From positions 310,001 through 374,000 of the forward strand of contig CAMHMH010000001.1 of the NCBI GenBank assembly GCA_946186205.1: 64,000 nt of DNA, read 5' to 3'. Shown one piece after another: positions 62,934-64,000 of the stretch (the stretch's first letter is position 1; every line of letters starts with the position of its first letter). Source of the stretch: an uncultured Fretibacterium sp. Its GTDB lineage: Bacteria; Synergistota; Synergistia; Synergistales; Aminobacteriaceae. The position numbers and the translations under genes were made by a program. The notes beneath the pieces were generated by a model. The model did not search any database. It was not told the DNA's origin and worked only from the letters and a program-made list of their open reading frames with translations.

Positions 62934-63092
62934 ATGAATGCGCACCGCGAAAGAGTCAAAGCTCAGTACGAAAAGCCCGAAGCAGAAGTCATAGCCTTTG
63001 ACGCTGAAGACATAATACGCACGAGCGATACGCCTTTGCCGTGGGGAAGCACTCCCAAGAACAGCGGCTCAAGTTTATTCAATCTGTTCTAA
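62934..63092 (+). CDS. Small protein of 52 residues, possible peptide partner of the surface protein
   Basis: ATG at 62934 with AAAGGAGGG 9 bases upstream, 26 bases after the preceding stop. The product begins MNAHRERVKAQYEKPEAEVI, continues AFDAEDIIRTSDTPLPWGS and ends SSLFNLF. The phrase YEKPEAEVIAFDAEDIIRTS resembles a widespread short-protein motif, YEKPxxEVxxFxxxDxI-T-S, found in anaerobes and of unknown function. It has no signal peptide or cysteines. It ends just before a terminator, so it is the last gene of the surface-protein transcript. Confidence 0.68.
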   Translation: MNAHRERVKAQYEKPEAEVIAFDAEDIIRTSDTPLPWGSTPKNSGSSLFNLF

Positions 63093-63133
63093 GCCCGGAG
63101 AAGGCACAAAATTTTTTTCCCCGAATCACAATG

Positions 63134-63167
63134 CCCCTTCCGCACAAACGGAGGGGGTAATTTTTTT
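63134..63167 (+). terminator. Rho-independent terminator after the 52-residue gene
   Basis: CCCCTTCCG (63134-63142) pairs with CGGAGGGGG (63149-63157), one G-T-type mismatch, followed by TAATTTTTTT. Confidence 0.8.
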
Positions 63168-63241
63168 CGCTATATCCCAATCCTAACGGCAATGCTACAA
63201 TCCGTGATATTCCATTTCACACAAAAGGAGTCATCCTCAAC

Positions 63242-63826
63242 ATGACACACATTAACGCAATGGGCAAATTATGCCCGGAACCTGTCATTATGACCAAAGC
63301 CGAAATCGAGAAAGGCACAGCAGACATCACCGTATCAGTCGACAATGACATAGCAGTCTCAAACGTAACGCGTCTCCTTAACAGCAAAGGCTACTCAGTA
63401 ACGCTCGACCGCATACCCGGCTCGCAGGAGCGCAGGCTCACAGCAACACGCGCTGAGTCATGCGAGGTCGCGCCCGAAGCACCCCGCGATGAATTGTTAG
63501 CGATTCTCGTTGCTCATGATGTTCTCGGAGGAAATGACAAAGAGCTTGGCGAAGTGTTGATGAAGGCATTCCTCGGATGCATCTCAAAACTTTCACGCCG
63601 CCCCGCTGTTATGGCATTCATGAATGAGGGAGTGAAGCTCGTGCTGCCGGAGTCATCAGCATGTGAATACATCAAGGAGCTTGAGAAGGCCGGAACAAAA
63701 ATTCTTGTCTGCGGAACATGCACGACTCATTTCAACATCACAGACAAGGTTGCAGTCGGCACAATCTCAAACATGTTCGAGATCATGGAGATGGTTACGG
63801 GAGCAGATAACACGCTCATATTCTGA
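63242..63826 (+). CDS. yedF: YedF-like sulfur/selenium metabolism protein
   Basis: A 194-residue protein. Residues 1-75 form a SirA/TusA-like domain with the catalytic-type cysteine in AMGKLCPEPVIMTKAEIEKG. Residues about 85-194 are DsrE-like (a KAFLGCISKLSRRPAVMAFM stretch, and VCGTCTTHFN). This two-domain form is described as a selenium-metabolism protein YedF, found beside selenate or sulfur-handling genes in anaerobes; the precise role is unclear. It overlaps the next start by one base (TGATG), so it is in an operon with the ATPase that follows. Confidence 0.88.
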   Translation: MTHINAMGKLCPEPVIMTKAEIEKGTADITVSVDNDIAVSNVTRLLNSKGYSVTLDRIPGSQERRLTATRAESCEVAPEAPRDELLAILVAHDVLGGNDKELGEVLMKAFLGCISKLSRRPAVMAFMNEGVKLVLPESSACEYIKELEKAGTKILVCGTCTTHFNITDKVAVGTISNMFEIMEMVTGADNTLIF

Positions 63827-64000
63827 TGCTTTACGCTGGAATTGATATAGGCTCAACGGCGGCAAAGGCTGTAATTCTCAGCGAGGACAAATCATCTGTC
63901 ATTGCACGAAAATTAATGCCGTCAGGATGGAACAGCAGACAGACAGCGGACGAGATTCTAGCGTGGCTGTTGTCGGAGGGATATTCGCGCGAGGACTTGA
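63826..64000 (+). CDS. BadF/BadG/HgdC-type ATPase, N-terminal part (cut by window edge)
   Basis: From the ATG at 63826 (overlapping the yedF stop) the frame is open to the window edge. It reads MLYAGIDIGSTAAKAVILSE at the start, the phosphate-1 loop of the ASKHA ATPase fold as in 2-hydroxyglutaryl-CoA dehydratase activators. Such activators carry a [4Fe-4S] cluster and donate low-potential electrons to a dehydratase; the relevant cysteines lie outside the window. Its pairing with yedF suggests an operon of that type. Confidence 0.85.
   Translation, partial: MLYAGIDIGSTAAKAVILSEDKSSVIARKLMPSGWNSRQTADEILAWLLSEGYSREDL

Overview
This 64 kb window is chromosomal DNA of an anaerobic, probably host- or gut-associated bacterium of moderate GC. 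The signs are TRAP and ABC sugar uptake, a complete uronate pathway, a YedF-like selenium/sulfur protein followed by a HgdC/BadF-type ATPase, and large secreted LRR and Ig-like surface proteins. Gene content would fit Synergistota or an anaerobic Bacillota; there is no rRNA or other decisive marker, so taxonomy is inference. I see no tRNA or rRNA gene, no CRISPR array and no intact insertion sequence.

Layout. (1) 1-11.5 kb: galacturonate/pectin catabolism. A leftward operon runs eda-kdgK-MNT-HEPN-uxaB-dctP-dctQ-dctM, diverging from uxaA; uxaC and a HIT gene follow, then a secreted GH28 pectinase. Together they hydrolyse pectin outside the cell, import the uronate, and convert it through tagaturonate, altronate, KDG and KDPG to pyruvate and glyceraldehyde-3-phosphate. 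An MNT/HEPN pair sits inside the operon. (2) 11.5-20.9 kb: a type I restriction-modification locus with two hsdM genes, hsdS, two tiny motif-sharing proteins and hsdR. It is flanked by gene relics: an Ig-repeat fragment, a second hsdR C-terminus, a probable tnpB tail and a type B carboxylesterase fragment. (3) 20.9-33.3 kb: an NRPS cluster of two megasynthases (C-C-A-T-C-A-T-R and A-T-degenerate C-TE) plus an Sfp-type phosphopantetheinyl transferase. Its product cannot be predicted with confidence; the terminal reductase domain suggests a peptide aldehyde, alcohol or cyclised pyrazinone-type product. (4) 33.5-41.4 kb: a pentose or deoxysugar operon with an FGGY kinase, DUF4867 protein, FucI-like isomerase and XylFGH-type ABC transporter. 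(5) 41.4-47.6 kb: a leftward operon with a MATE exporter fused to an anti-sigma-type ATPase domain, a TIM-barrel isomerase and a PAS-cyclase; then relics of an NHLP-type peptide exporter and of a surface protein; then a double-receiver response regulator. (6) 47.6-57 kb: a hybrid histidine kinase and a 2,048-residue secreted LRR protein. (7) 57-64 kb: ileS, a secreted GLUG/Ig-like surface protein, a 52-residue peptide, a yedF-like gene and the start of a HgdC-like ATPase.

The most unusual items are the NRPS cluster (Cys-nucleophile thioesterase, an adenylation domain without the usual Asp, tandem N-terminal condensation domains), the small TQIG/QNNY-motif proteins nested in the restriction operon, the MATE-ATPase fusion operon, and a set of recognisable relics showing decay of surface, secretion and defence genes. 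All identifications are by reading translations and motifs by eye; no database search was run.
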